From Sphingopyxis sp. (GTDB taxonomy: Bacteria > Pseudomonadota > Alphaproteobacteria > Sphingomonadales > Sphingomonadaceae), in assembly GCA_013823985.1 (NCBI GenBank), contig PNNB01000056.1, positions 124,001 to 188,000 on the forward strand: 64,000 nucleotides of DNA, read 5' to 3'. Position numbers and translations under genes: made by a program. Positions 17,300-26,555 of this stretch are shown piece by piece. How positions within the stretch are numbered: the first letter of the stretch is position 1; the number at the start of each line of letters is the position of its first letter. Under the pieces are notes generated by a model. That model ran no database searches and had not been told where the DNA came from. It saw only the letters and a list, made by a program, of their open reading frames with translations.

Positions 17300-17725
17300 A
17301 TGTCGAGATTGCTTGTCATAGCATGTGCATTTTCAGCCACCGCGTCATTCGCGCAATCGGAAGCGGAAAACGATGTTGCCGCCCAGATCGAGAAGGCCCG
17401 GCGGCTGGTTGCCGTCGATAAAGATGGGTGCGTGAAATATCCCCAATCCGACGAGATTGTTGTCTGTGGTGAAAATCCTGACAACGCCAGCCAACGCATA
17501 TTCAAAGGAACGCAGGAGAACGACGAAATGCGGCTACGACGCGGGGAGGCGGTTTCGACCCGGCGGGCTGCAGCCTGCCTCACCGGGGATAGCATGTGCA
17601 AAATATATATGAAGGGAGTCGGAGTCGGCTTCGGCTATGTGCCACCGCCTGCAATTTCTCTTGAAGAGGTGCTCCGTGGATTGCCAGAACCGGATATGGT
17701 CGTTCCAGAAGAAGGGCCGCAATAA
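17300..17725 (+). CDS. Small secreted protein of sphingomonad type
   Basis: The 141-residue protein has a signal peptide (LLVIACAFSATASFAQS, cleavage after Ala near residue 18). The mature part contains DEIVVCGE, a motif I know from many short sphingomonad periplasmic proteins without assigned function. Four cysteines in the mature part could form two disulfides. The C-terminus is acidic and Pro-rich. It lies on the opposite strand between glpX and hom. No role can be proposed. Confidence 0.75.
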   Translation: MSRLLVIACAFSATASFAQSEAENDVAAQIEKARRLVAVDKDGCVKYPQSDEIVVCGENPDNASQRIFKGTQENDEMRLRRGEAVSTRRAAACLTGDSMCKIYMKGVGVGFGYVPPPAISLEEVLRGLPEPDMVVPEEGPQ

Positions 17726-17743
17726 TAGGCGACCTATTTCCGG

Positions 17744-19048
17744 TCATTCTCCCAATATATGCATCACCATGGGATCGCCCATCAGACTTTCCGACGTAGC
17801 CAATGTTTTCAATGTGTCGTTGATCGCTTGTTCGGGCCCCGCATGGGTGACCATGGCAATCAAGGCAGATCCGTCATCACTGGTCTCGGTCTGGATCAGG
17901 CTTTCGATCGACAAACCGGCATCGCGCATCGCCGCGGTAATTTCAGCCAGCACACCGACCCGGTCTGCGACAATCATGCGGATATAGGTTTTGCCAACGC
18001 GATGTGCGGATGCGGCGCGTGGCAGTTTCTCCAGTTCGGACGATGGCATGGAAAAGGCAGGTCCGGTATCCTTGCGGGCAATATCGACAAGGTCGGCAAC
18101 AACAGCCGATGCGGTTGGCCTGTCGCCTGCGCCTGCGCCTTGAAACAACAGTCGGCCCGAGAAATTGCCCTCTGCCACGACAGCATTGGTCGCGCCGGTG
18201 ACGTGCGCCAAAGGATGCGCCAAGGGGACAAGGCAGGGCTGAACCCGCTGGAAGATTTCCGAAGCGCCATTTTCGCCGTCAATTTCCGCAAGCCCGATAA
18301 GCCGTATCCGGTATCCGAGCGCCTTAGCCTGCGCGATGTCCGCTGCCAAAATCTTTCGGATTCCGCGCGCTTCCACCCCGCCAAAGTCAATTTCCGATCC
18401 AAAGCTCAGCGATGCCAGAATCGCCAGTTTATGCGCAGCATCAATGCCGTCGATATCAAAACTCGGATCTGCCTCGGCGAAACCCTTTGCTTGCGCGTCC
18501 GAAAGGACGTCCGTGAAATCCAGACCTTCCTTTTCCATTGTAGAAAGAATGAAATTGCAGGTTCCGTTTAAAATGCCATAGACGCGGTCAATCCTGTTTG
18601 CCGCGGCACCGTCACGCAAACCCTGAATAACCGGTATGCCGCCAGCGACCGCCGCTTCAAATTTCAGAGCCGCGTTTTTGCTTTCCGCCAGCTGCGCAAG
18701 TTCAGCCCCATGATGGGCGATCATGGCTTTGTTCGCTGTCACAAAGGCACGGGCGTTGGACAGTGTTTCGCGCGCCAATGTCAGGGCGGGGCCGTCTGAA
18801 CCACCGACCAGTTCTACCACGACATCGACATCGCTTGCGGTGGCCAGTTCGCCCATATCGTCAACCCAGCGATAAGCCGAAAGGTCGACACCCCGATTCT
18901 TGGAGCGGTCACGTGCTGTAACGGCGACAATCTCGATAGGCCGCCCTGCGCGTCGTGCAATCAACGCGCTATTTTCCTCGATCAATTGAATAACACCGGT
19001 GCCGACGGTTCCGAGACCAGCGAGCGCAATACGAAGGGGGGAGGACAT
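17744..19048 (-). CDS. hom: Homoserine dehydrogenase
   Basis: The 434-residue protein has the N-terminal NAD(P)-binding motif GLGTVGTGVI (residues 11-20). A catalytic domain follows with KTGPAFSMP-like substrate-site residues. A C-terminal ACT domain (about residues 350-430, RVGVLAEITAAMRDAGLSIE) is typical of threonine-feedback-regulated forms. It reduces aspartate semialdehyde to homoserine, the branch point to threonine and methionine. That fits a genome whose metC, metF and metH lie within the same 18 kb. Length and start are standard. Confidence 0.97.
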   Translation of the reverse strand: MSSPLRIALAGLGTVGTGVIQLIEENSALIARRAGRPIEIVAVTARDRSKNRGVDLSAYRWVDDMGELATASDVDVVVELVGGSDGPALTLARETLSNARAFVTANKAMIAHHGAELAQLAESKNAALKFEAAVAGGIPVIQGLRDGAAANRIDRVYGILNGTCNFILSTMEKEGLDFTDVLSDAQAKGFAEADPSFDIDGIDAAHKLAILASLSFGSEIDFGGVEARGIRKILAADIAQAKALGYRIRLIGLAEIDGENGASEIFQRVQPCLVPLAHPLAHVTGATNAVVAEGNFSGRLLFQGAGAGDRPTASAVVADLVDIARKDTGPAFSMPSSELEKLPRAASAHRVGKTYIRMIVADRVGVLAEITAAMRDAGLSIESLIQTETSDDGSALIAMVTHAGPEQAINDTLKTLATSESLMGDPMVMHILGE

Positions 19049-19184
19049 TTGTTGGGTTCAAGCTTTCTGCCAAGTTGCGAGCATTGGCGGTGCGCTTAAG
19101 CGTTTCGGACTAAAATTACCAGCCCAAGCTGGCGGCACGTGTGGCTGGCAGTCGGAAAGCGAGCGAATCAGCGGCTGCGATCGT

Positions 19185-20246
19185 TTAGCGGGGAAGCAGT
19201 TTAACTTCCGCCCGCCATACAGGGATCCAGTCCACCGACCCTCTGCATTCGCCCATGACTGTTGCATCTGTGAGGCGAAACATGGTGCCATCCCACACCC
19301 AGCTTTCGGAGGAACCGCAATCGCCCAAACCGCGGCCTTTGGAAAAGCTGCTGATCGTCTGTTTCGCAGCGTCCCAATCGGCGTTGATTAATATTGGAAT
19401 TTTGCTGTCCGGGGAAAATCCAGTGGCGCCATAATCAAATTTGGCAGGCTCGAACGTCCACTTTCCAGCGGCGCTACGTTGCCCGACATAAATGCCTGAG
19501 GAAAAGTTATAAGCGCCTGCGCCGCAGTTGAGCATCACGAGAGATTGCGCACCTCCGGCTCCGTTGCCAAGGCTATAGGCCGTATCTTGGGTCGATCCGA
19601 AGCGCTCCTGCGCGCAAGGACTGCCTTCCGAAAGGGCGACCAGTGCCGAAGCGTCCGGCAGCATATCGCTTGGCGTGATTTTCCGCACCTCGAGGATAGG
19701 TATCATCGCTTTTTTTGCAGCGGCCTTTCGCGCACCGAGTGCAATGACAGCACCTTTCGATCCAGCGCGACCCTGAACGCTGTCTACATAACGCAGCGCA
19801 GCGGCCACACCCGACAAAGACGCAGCCCCGAATTTGGCGCCACTTGCGTCCACAAGCTGCAGGGATGTCCCCTTTGCCAAAGCACGGGCGACCTTAACGG
19901 CGGTGGCGTCTTTCAGGGTAATGGATTCGGCTCCTGTTTGAATGGAACCGGTTTCGGTGACTTTTCCATCCACCAGGAGCCGGAAGCGTCCCAGTTTTGC
20001 CGGAAAGCCGCTGATTTCAACTATCGGTTGCGCTTGAATCCCTGCTTTGCGTGTAAAAACAACCGAAAGTCCTTCGTCCCATGGACCATCGGGTTTCAGC
20101 GCGACCGCCTGACAGGATAGGCCATTGTCACAGCCGACTGTCCAATCCTTATAGGTCATGACCTTTCCAGGGGTCGGCATCGGAGCCGACGCCATGATCG
20201 CGGCTCCTGTAACGAATAATGCTGACGCGAAAATTGCCCTGTGCAT
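19185..20246 (-). CDS. DUF1176 family secreted protein
   Basis: The 353-residue protein has an N-terminal signal peptide (cleavage near residue 20). The start FKDW/YKDWTVGCDNG.SCQAV at residues 32-48 marks DUF1176. The C-terminal half contains the family's conserved KGRGLGDCGSSESWVWDG and acidic/aromatic pairs. Location is probably periplasmic. Function of the family is unknown. It is divergent from the 3-hydroxyacyl-CoA dehydrogenase gene, with starts 69 bases apart. Confidence 0.88.
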   Translation of the reverse strand: MHRAIFASALFVTGAAIMASAPMPTPGKVMTYKDWTVGCDNGLSCQAVALKPDGPWDEGLSVVFTRKAGIQAQPIVEISGFPAKLGRFRLLVDGKVTETGSIQTGAESITLKDATAVKVARALAKGTSLQLVDASGAKFGAASLSGVAAALRYVDSVQGRAGSKGAVIALGARKAAAKKAMIPILEVRKITPSDMLPDASALVALSEGSPCAQERFGSTQDTAYSLGNGAGGAQSLVMLNCGAGAYNFSSGIYVGQRSAAGKWTFEPAKFDYGATGFSPDSKIPILINADWDAAKQTISSFSKGRGLGDCGSSESWVWDGTMFRLTDATVMGECRGSVDWIPVWRAEVKLLPR

Positions 20247-20315
20247 AGCCGTAGGCTAGCGCTTTTGGATGGCCTAAGCTAGGGGCTTTCGGACTCAGCT
20301 TAATTGGAGAAAATC

Positions 20316-21185
20316 ATGCGCGCAGTGGGTGTTATCGGAGCGGGGCAGATGGGTGCGGGCATAGCGCAAGTGAGCGCAGGAGCAGGTTATCATGTCTACC
20401 TGTCCGACATTGATGTCGCGCGTGCGGAAGCCGGAAAAGCGGGTATCGCAAAAGCGCTCGGCAAGCTGATTGCAAAAGAGAAGATGACGCAAACCGACGC
20501 CGACGCATTGCTGGCGCGTATCGAGCCGGTCGGAAGTTACGCGCCTATGGCGGATGCACAATTGATCATTGAAGCTGCAACCGAGCGTGAAGAAATAAAG
20601 CGAAAGATTTTCGAGGCGGTGGGAGCCGTTTTGGGTGCTGATGCTGTTCTAGCGTCAAATACCTCGTCCATTCCTATCACCCGCTTGGCTCAGGCGTCAC
20701 CAGACCCGGCGCGGTTTATCGGCGTGCACTTTTTCAACCCGGTTCCCGTTATGGGGTTGATCGAGATTATCCGCGGGCTTGCGACCAGCGATGCGACAGT
20801 CGATCTGGTCCGGCATTATGGCGAAACTTTGGGTAAGCAGTTGGTATTTGCCAATGACGCACCGGGTTTCATCGTCAATCGCATTCTCATGCCGATGATC
20901 AACGAAGCCTGCTTTGCTCTTGGCGAAGGTGTGGCCAGCATCCGGGATATCGATACGGCGTCCCGCTTGGGCCTTAACCATCCCATGGGCCCGCTGACTC
21001 TGGCGGACTTCATCGGGCTCGATACCTGCCTGGATATCACCAACGTCCTGTTTTCATCGACGGGTGATCCGAAATTCCGTCCAGCCCCCCTGTTGCAGAA
21101 ATATGTGGAGGCAGGATGGTACGGCCGGAAAGTAAAGCGCGGATTTTATGATTATAGCGGTGAAGAGCCCGTGCCCACCCGCTGA
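20316..21185 (+). CDS. 3-hydroxybutyryl-CoA dehydrogenase family protein
   Basis: The 289-residue protein begins at MRAVGV behind TTGGAG; a TTG four codons earlier overlaps that Shine-Dalgarno and was rejected. The NAD-binding motif [11 protein letters not shown] (residues 7-17), the catalytic HFFNPVPVM with its histidine (near 138) and [11 protein letters not shown] (near 185) are typical of Hbd/PaaH enzymes. It oxidises (S)-3-hydroxyacyl-CoA to 3-ketoacyl-CoA with NAD, in short-chain fatty acid or phenylacetate-type degradation. No beta-oxidation neighbours are present. Electrons from acyl-CoA oxidation could enter through the EtfBA pair at 46.6-48.3 kb. Confidence 0.94.
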   Translation: MRAVGVIGAGQMGAGIAQVSAGAGYHVYLSDIDVARAEAGKAGIAKALGKLIAKEKMTQTDADALLARIEPVGSYAPMADAQLIIEAATEREEIKRKIFEAVGAVLGADAVLASNTSSIPITRLAQASPDPARFIGVHFFNPVPVMGLIEIIRGLATSDATVDLVRHYGETLGKQLVFANDAPGFIVNRILMPMINEACFALGEGVASIRDIDTASRLGLNHPMGPLTLADFIGLDTCLDITNVLFSSTGDPKFRPAPLLQKYVEAGWYGRKVKRGFYDYSGEEPVPTR

Positions 21186-21189
21186 ATTT

Positions 21190-22374
21190 TCAGTCTAGCT
21201 TTGCGGATTGACTGAAAGCTGATTCAAGATCGGCAATTAAATCGTCGCAGTCTTCAAGCCCGATTTGCAACCGGATAAGAGACCGGTTGGCATCCCAAGG
21301 GACTTCTGTGCGGCACGATTCGGGGTGGACCGGTAATGCCAGGCTTTCAAAACCGCCCCAGCTATAGCCAATGCCGAAAAGCTCGAGTGCATCAACAAAA
21401 GTTGCCGCTTTTTCCTTGCTGCCTTTGAGCACAAAGGAAAATAGGCCAGACGACCCGGTAAAGTCGCGCGCCCAAATCGCGTGTCCGGGGCATTCAGGCA
21501 GCGCCGGATGCAAAACAGTTTCTACTTCCGGACGGGTCTTCAACCATTGGGCTATTTTAAGGGCAGAGGCCTCGTGCGCCTTCATCCGCACGGCCAGAGT
21601 GCGCAGCCCTCTACTCGCGAGATACGCATCGTCCGGAGAAACGACCTGGCCAAGCTGCTGCGCGGTCTGGCGCAGACGGGTCCAATATTTTTCATGCGTG
21701 GTCACGCTGCCGAGCATGACATCACTGTGCCCGACAATATATTTGGTAGCGGCCAAAATGGTCATATCGACCCCTTTGTCGAGGGCCGTGAAAAAATAGG
21801 GCGTCGCCCAAGTGTTATCGAGGAGCGTGACAACACCCCGCTTCTTCGCCTCGGCACAAATGCCGGGGACGTCTTGCACCTCGAACGTCAGGCTGCCTGG
21901 AGCTTCGAGCAATATTGCTTTCGTCCGCGCACAGAAGAGAGATCCATAGTCGGTGACGAGAGGGTTGAAATAACGCGTCTCAACCCCGAATCGCTTCAGG
22001 AATCCTTCGGCAAAAGACCGGCTGGGGTCGTAGGCATTGTCCGTCATCAGCAGGACATCCCCAGGTCGAAGCACCGAGAGCAACGCGCAGGAAATAGCCG
22101 CAACGCCCGAGGGGTAAAGCATCGTCCCTGCCGCCCCCGGCTCCATCGCTGTCAGCGCGTCAGCTAGCGCCCATTGTGTAGGTGACCCCCGCCGGCCGTA
22201 GAAAAAGCGACCATCGGAGTTATTCTTTTTGCCTGTTTCCAGGTCGGCAACATTGTCATATAAATGGGTGCTGCCCCGCCATACCGGGACATTTACTACA
22301 GAGCCTGTAAATTCCTTTTTACGCCCGCCTGTCACCAACTGGGTTGCGGCTTTACGGGGCTTGTCGGAACTCAA
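21190..22374 (-). CDS. metC: Cystathionine beta-lyase
   Basis: This is a 394-residue PLP enzyme of the Cys/Met metabolism family. VWRGSTHLYDN near residue 32, the substrate loop FYGRRGSPTQWAL near 55 and the PLP lysine in AATKYIVGHSD near 205 fit MetC. It cleaves cystathionine to homocysteine, pyruvate and ammonia, feeding the metF/metH operon 8 kb away. I chose a TTG start at 22374 that overlaps the sseA stop (TTGA) and gives a normal family N-terminus; an ATG at 22416 would add 14 unusual residues inside sseA. It is convergent with the dehydrogenase gene, 4 bases apart. Confidence 0.92.
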   Translation of the reverse strand: MSSDKPRKAATQLVTGGRKKEFTGSVVNVPVWRGSTHLYDNVADLETGKKNNSDGRFFYGRRGSPTQWALADALTAMEPGAAGTMLYPSGVAAISCALLSVLRPGDVLLMTDNAYDPSRSFAEGFLKRFGVETRYFNPLVTDYGSLFCARTKAILLEAPGSLTFEVQDVPGICAEAKKRGVVTLLDNTWATPYFFTALDKGVDMTILAATKYIVGHSDVMLGSVTTHEKYWTRLRQTAQQLGQVVSPDDAYLASRGLRTLAVRMKAHEASALKIAQWLKTRPEVETVLHPALPECPGHAIWARDFTGSSGLFSFVLKGSKEKAATFVDALELFGIGYSWGGFESLALPVHPESCRTEVPWDANRSLIRLQIGLEDCDDLIADLESAFSQSAKLD

Positions 22375-23213
22375 GCCGCACCCGTTTCCTTTGGTGTATC
22401 CTTGTCGAGACCCCATTCGGACCAGCTGCCGTCATACAGCGCCACATCCTTCTTCCCCGTGAGCCGCGCACCAAATAGCACAACGGCTGCGGTCATTCCC
22501 GATCCGCAGGTGGTGATCATGGGCTTGTCCAGATCGACCCCGGCTTGGGTATAGGCGGCGACGAGATCATCGCCCCGTTTCCATGTGCCATCTGGGTTGT
22601 ACAAATTGCCAAAGGGCAAGTTCCGGCTCCCCGGGATATGGCCAGATGCCATTTCGGGGCGTGGCTCTGCTTCTTCGCCTGTGAAACGTCCTGCCCCGCG
22701 GGCATCCACGACGACCGCCTCACGGCTATGCAGATTTGCCAGCATGTCCGCCTTCGATTTCACAGCCTTATCATCTTTCCAGACCGTGAAATGGCGGTGC
22801 CGCAAGGATGGCTTTCCGGTTTCCAACGCGCGGCCTTCCGCTTTCCACTTGGCGATGCCCCCGTCCAGAATGGCGACATCATGTGCACCGAACAAGGTCA
22901 GCATCCACCAGGCGCGGGTTGCCGATTTAAAAGGGCTGTCATCGTAAACAACGATACGGCTTCCGTCGCCCAATCCGAGCGACTGCATGCGGCTGGCAAA
23001 TTTTTCGGGCGGGGGAAGGGTGTTGGGCAATGAGCTGTTGGAATCGGCAAGCTCTTCCAGATCCATGAAAACAGCGGTCGGGATGTGGCCACCTTCATAT
23101 TCGGCTTGCGCGTTTCGGCCACCATCAGGCATGAACCATGTTGCATCCACGATGCGTAAATCGGAGGCACCGATTTCCTTTGCCAGCCATTCGGTGCTTA
23201 CCAAAAGTTCCAT
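22371..23213 (-). CDS. sseA: 3-mercaptopyruvate/thiosulfate sulfurtransferase (two rhodanese domains)
   Basis: The 280-residue protein has two rhodanese domains. The first is inactive (residues 1-140). The second has the active-site loop CGSGMTAAV (Cys near residue 236), whose CG[S/T]G sequence is characteristic of mercaptopyruvate rather than thiosulfate sulfurtransferases. It transfers sulfur from 3-mercaptopyruvate to thiols or cyanide in the cytoplasm. The stop overlaps the metC start, so the pair is translationally coupled and forms a small sulfur-amino-acid operon. Confidence 0.95.
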   Translation of the reverse strand: MELLVSTEWLAKEIGASDLRIVDATWFMPDGGRNAQAEYEGGHIPTAVFMDLEELADSNSSLPNTLPPPEKFASRMQSLGLGDGSRIVVYDDSPFKSATRAWWMLTLFGAHDVAILDGGIAKWKAEGRALETGKPSLRHRHFTVWKDDKAVKSKADMLANLHSREAVVVDARGAGRFTGEEAEPRPEMASGHIPGSRNLPFGNLYNPDGTWKRGDDLVAAYTQAGVDLDKPMITTCGSGMTAAVVLFGARLTGKKDVALYDGSWSEWGLDKDTPKETGAA

Positions 23214-23277
23214 ATTCTATGTCCTAGCCCGCTGTTTTTTGATTCTTGTGCGGTGCAAGATAAGGTGCTTTTCCAAT

Positions 23278-24801
23278 CTAGCCAAGTGTTTCCAGAAACT
23301 TCGTCGCCTGCCGTTGCAATGCCGATTTGTCTGCTGCGCTCATCCGCTCCCAATTTTTGTACGGCATGGCCATTCGGGGATTGCCGCGCAATGTCGCTTC
23401 GTTCCGTGCGATGAAGTCCCAGTAAAGGGCGTTGAAAGGGCAAGCATCGGGACCGGTCTTTGATTTGACGTCATACCGGCACGTACGGCAATAGTCGGAC
23501 ATCCGGTTGATATAGGCGCCACTTGCGGCATAGGGCTTTGATGCCAGCATTCCGCCATCTGCAAACTGGCTCATTCCTAAGGTGTTTGGCAATTCGACCC
23601 ACTCATAGGCATCCGCGTAAACCGCAAGATACCATTCATGCACTTCTTGCGGATCAACACCAATGAGGAGCGCAAAATTGCCGGTAATCATCAGCCGTTG
23701 GATATGGTGCGCATACGCAAATTCACGCGTCTGCCCGATAGCTTGAGACAGACAGTGCATGTCGGTCTGCCCGGTCCAGTAAAAGCTCGGAAGTGGTCTT
23801 GTTGCCCCCAATGCGTTGCGCCGGACATAGTCCGGTCCCGCTAGCCAGTAAATTCCACGAACATATTCGCGCCAGCCGATGATCTGCCGGATAAATCCTT
23901 CTGCAGCGTTGACGGGAATATTTCCGTCCCGATAGCGTTGCTCGACTTCTTTGCAGAGCTCCAGCGGGTCCAGCAGCCCCGAATTGATATAGGGTGACAG
24001 GATTGAGTGCCAGAGAAAGGGTTCATCCGTTAGCATCGCATCCTGAAAATCCCCGAAATTGGCCAAGACATGGTCTAGGAAATGCGTCTGCTGCTTCAGG
24101 GCATCGGCTCGGGTGACGGCAAAACCGAAGGAGTCCATGGACCCAATATGATCGCCAAAATGAGAGGCCGCCATCTGCATCACATCGCGCGTTATCGCAT
24201 CCGGCGTGAAGTGTAGCGGGCGAGGAATTGCGCTGTCCCGCTGCGCAGGTTTGCGGTTCTCCGCATCATAATTCCATTGTCCACCGGCCGGATCGTTCCC
24301 GTCCATGAGAAGGCCTGATTTGCGCCGCATATCACGGTAGAAATACTCCATGCGGAGTTGCTTGCGACCTTCGGCCCATGCTCCAAATTCGGCATGGGAC
24401 GCAAGAAACCGATCATCCGTGTAGAGTGTAACGGGAACGTCAAAACGGTCGGGCCAACTGTCGAGCATCGCCTTCACGCGCCATTCGCCGGCTTCTGTGA
24501 CGCAGATCTGTTCGGGCGCATGACGCTCGATTGCACGAGCAAGTTCCCCAGTAAAACTTCCCGCATTTTCAGGATCGTCCAGCGTGACATAGTCCACTTG
24601 CCAGCCTTCGGAACGCAGGAGTTCGGCGTGGTGCCGCATCGCCGAAAGAATGTAGACCAGCTTTGCCTTATGGTGCTTTACGTAGACTGTCTCCTCGTGG
24701 ACTTCCACCATCAGAACTACAGTCTGCGTCTTGTCCCTTCCCAGAAGCGATGAAATATTGAGGCTCAGCTGATCGCCTAAAACGGGAACTAATGTGGTCA
24801 T
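23278..24801 (-). CDS. FeS-containing bacterial cryptochrome/(6-4) photolyase
   Basis: The 507-residue protein belongs to the prokaryotic FeS-BCP/CryPro class. It has an N-terminal Rossmann domain (VPVLGDQLS at residues 5-13), a C-terminal helical FAD domain and the cluster motif YCRTCRY then DACPFNALYWDF near residues 430-455. A further cysteine in MHCLSQA near 345 would complete four [4Fe-4S] ligands. Family members repair (6-4) photoproducts with light through FAD; some act as photoreceptors. The start at 24801 is the ATG before TTLVPVLGD. It lies 45 bases after the stop of a membrane-anchored protein gene on the same strand. Confidence 0.93.
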   Translation of the reverse strand: MTTLVPVLGDQLSLNISSLLGRDKTQTVVLMVEVHEETVYVKHHKAKLVYILSAMRHHAELLRSEGWQVDYVTLDDPENAGSFTGELARAIERHAPEQICVTEAGEWRVKAMLDSWPDRFDVPVTLYTDDRFLASHAEFGAWAEGRKQLRMEYFYRDMRRKSGLLMDGNDPAGGQWNYDAENRKPAQRDSAIPRPLHFTPDAITRDVMQMAASHFGDHIGSMDSFGFAVTRADALKQQTHFLDHVLANFGDFQDAMLTDEPFLWHSILSPYINSGLLDPLELCKEVEQRYRDGNIPVNAAEGFIRQIIGWREYVRGIYWLAGPDYVRRNALGATRPLPSFYWTGQTDMHCLSQAIGQTREFAYAHHIQRLMITGNFALLIGVDPQEVHEWYLAVYADAYEWVELPNTLGMSQFADGGMLASKPYAASGAYINRMSDYCRTCRYDVKSKTGPDACPFNALYWDFIARNEATLRGNPRMAMPYKNWERMSAADKSALQRQATKFLETLG

Positions 24802-24846
24802 GAATGGCGCATAACCGCGCAGGTTGATCCAACGCGATACAGGCAT

Positions 24847-25968
24847 TTAGGCATAAAGGGGACGTTGGCCCAGGGAACTGAAGCTGCGAGGTCCGAGATC
24901 GAGGCGTAATGGCCCCATTTTTCTTTGGGGTGGTTGCGCCTCCCGACCGACGAGACAGGCGAGGCGGCTCGAATCATGGCCACTCGACCAGCGATATGAA
25001 AGATCGACTACAATTACCGGAACGACAATCTGGCGCTCCGCCACCGAATAGCTTTGCAATTCCTGCGACGGGATGGATATTTCCAACTCCAGAGCAATTT
25101 TCTCGCCTGCTTGTGCGACGCCCAAAACATTGTCCTCGACCGGAATGGTTCCGTTGAAAAAGGCGGCTATTGTAGCGGCTTGATCGCGATTTGCCGAAAT
25201 CATCGTCGCACGCATATGCATGTCGCTGGCCGCATCCTTGCCGAAATTCTCGATAACGAGCGTCCCTTTGACGGTCAGGGCAGTAAAGCTCAGTGTCGCG
25301 CGTTCAGGCCGGAACTCTATCGATATGTGTGGCCGGATTTCGCCTGACTCTACTTTTGGCTGAGCGGCGGCATAGGGTGCAGGGACCGCACTTGCGCCCG
25401 GGATGTCGATTGAATGCAGGCTTTCTTCCATCACGGCAAATCTATTCCGCTTTCGGCGCCGCATGAACCAACTTGCCAACAGGAGGCCGAGTAGGATCAG
25501 CAAGGCGGAAGCGATGGCCTGCCAATTTTTGTCAACGAACGAAGAGGGAGCGATAGGCTCGTCAAGCGGAGTCGGCGGCGTGGATATTGCAGGCTCTGGC
25601 TCAGCTTTTGGCGTTGCTGCGACGCTGTCATCCACGGGCGGAATCGACGTGGAACGCGTGGGCACTGAAGACGGGGCCGCACGATCCGCTACGTTCGCGT
25701 CGGCGGCCCTGCGGGTTTGTGTGACAGGAGCCGTAGGCGCTGGTCTATTGGTCGGCGTGTCCGCTGTCCTATCCGGCGCAGCAGGGGCAACGGCAGGCGG
25801 TGTTACCGACGGCCGTATTTCGGGACCCGATTCCGCTTGTGGCTGTGCGCGTTCAGGCTCGATCCGGAAATCCCGCAGTTCCGGTGGTGTTTGGGGAAGT
25901 GCCTCTTGTGCGTGCAACGGGGCGACTAGCAAACATAAGAGCGAAGCGAAGTGCGCAAACCGCGCCAT
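24847..25968 (-). CDS. Membrane-anchored protein with disordered Pro/Ala-rich region
   Basis: The 373-residue protein has a signal peptide (LLCLLVAPLHAQEA, cleavage near residue 20). A long Pro/Ala/Thr-rich, probably disordered segment follows at about 22-145. One transmembrane helix (IASALLILLGLLLASWFM near 155-172) ends in RRRKRNR. A C-terminal beta-rich domain (about 220-350) contains the pattern VKGTLVIENFGKDAA. The positive-inside rule puts the C-terminal domain in the cytoplasm. No family was recognised. It is divergent from queF. Confidence 0.75.
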   Translation of the reverse strand: MARFAHFASLLCLLVAPLHAQEALPQTPPELRDFRIEPERAQPQAESGPEIRPSVTPPAVAPAAPDRTADTPTNRPAPTAPVTQTRRAADANVADRAAPSSVPTRSTSIPPVDDSVAATPKAEPEPAISTPPTPLDEPIAPSSFVDKNWQAIASALLILLGLLLASWFMRRRKRNRFAVMEESLHSIDIPGASAVPAPYAAAQPKVESGEIRPHISIEFRPERATLSFTALTVKGTLVIENFGKDAASDMHMRATMISANRDQAATIAAFFNGTIPVEDNVLGVAQAGEKIALELEISIPSQELQSYSVAERQIVVPVIVVDLSYRWSSGHDSSRLACLVGREAQPPQRKMGPLRLDLGPRSFSSLGQRPLYA

Positions 25969-26096
25969 TTTAGTAACTTTCCGTACCCGATAGATACTGG
26001 TTCAAACAGCTTCGGGCGCTGAATGATGGATGAATAACGGCATGCTTTCCAACGAGCTGTTTGCATCCTGCGATGAAACGGATAAATGCGCACGCT

Positions 26097-26555
26097 ATGA
26101 CCGACCAACCCAAAACCGCCTTTCTCGGCCAGCAAAGCGATTTGCCATCCTCGCCAGAAGATGCCCGTCTGGACTATGTTCCCAACCCGCGGCCCGGAAC
26201 CCTGTATGTTGCCCGATTTGCCGTGCCCGAATTCACGTCCCTTTGCCCTGTAACAGGACAACCGGATTTCGCTCATCTCGTGATCGACTATGCGCCCGAT
26301 GTGACAATCGTCGAATCAAAGTCCCTCAAGCTGTTCCTCGGATCTTTCCGGAATCATGCGGCCTTCCACGAAGATTGCACGGTTGGGATCGGTCAGCGTC
26401 TTTTTGACGAGATGAAGCCCCATTGGCTGCGCATTGGCGGGTACTGGTATCCGCGTGGGGGTATTCCGATCGATGTGTTCTGGCAGTCGGGCGAACCCCC
26501 CAAGGGATTGTGGCTGCCCGACCAGGGTGTGGCCCCGTATCGCGGGCGTGGCTGA
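26097..26555 (+). CDS. queF: NADPH-dependent 7-cyano-7-deazaguanine reductase (QueF, short type)
   Basis: The 152-residue protein is a unimodular QueF. The thioimide-forming cysteine sits in [13 protein letters not shown], the family motif in [15 protein letters not shown], and the acid/base HED follows directly. It reduces preQ0 to preQ1 in queuosine biosynthesis. The start at 26097 gives the usual MTDQPKT-type N-terminus. In-frame ATGs at 26061 and 26073 lack a better Shine-Dalgarno. No other queuosine genes are near. The stop abuts the stop of the convergent ATPase gene with no gap. Confidence 0.95.
   Translation: MTDQPKTAFLGQQSDLPSSPEDARLDYVPNPRPGTLYVARFAVPEFTSLCPVTGQPDFAHLVIDYAPDVTIVESKSLKLFLGSFRNHAAFHEDCTVGIGQRLFDEMKPHWLRIGGYWYPRGGIPIDVFWQSGEPPKGLWLPDQGVAPYRGRG

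Noticed and set aside
18404..18571. Plus-strand frame within hom and similar frames within metC (21481-22167) and sseA (22545-23033)
   Set aside because: All are shadows in other frames of enzymes with clear catalytic motifs.
21187..21217. TTTCAGTC/GACTGAAA inverted repeat at the metC 3' end
   Set aside because: It lies mostly inside the metC coding sequence, is only 8 bp with a 14-base loop and lacks a U-run, so a terminator role is not supported.
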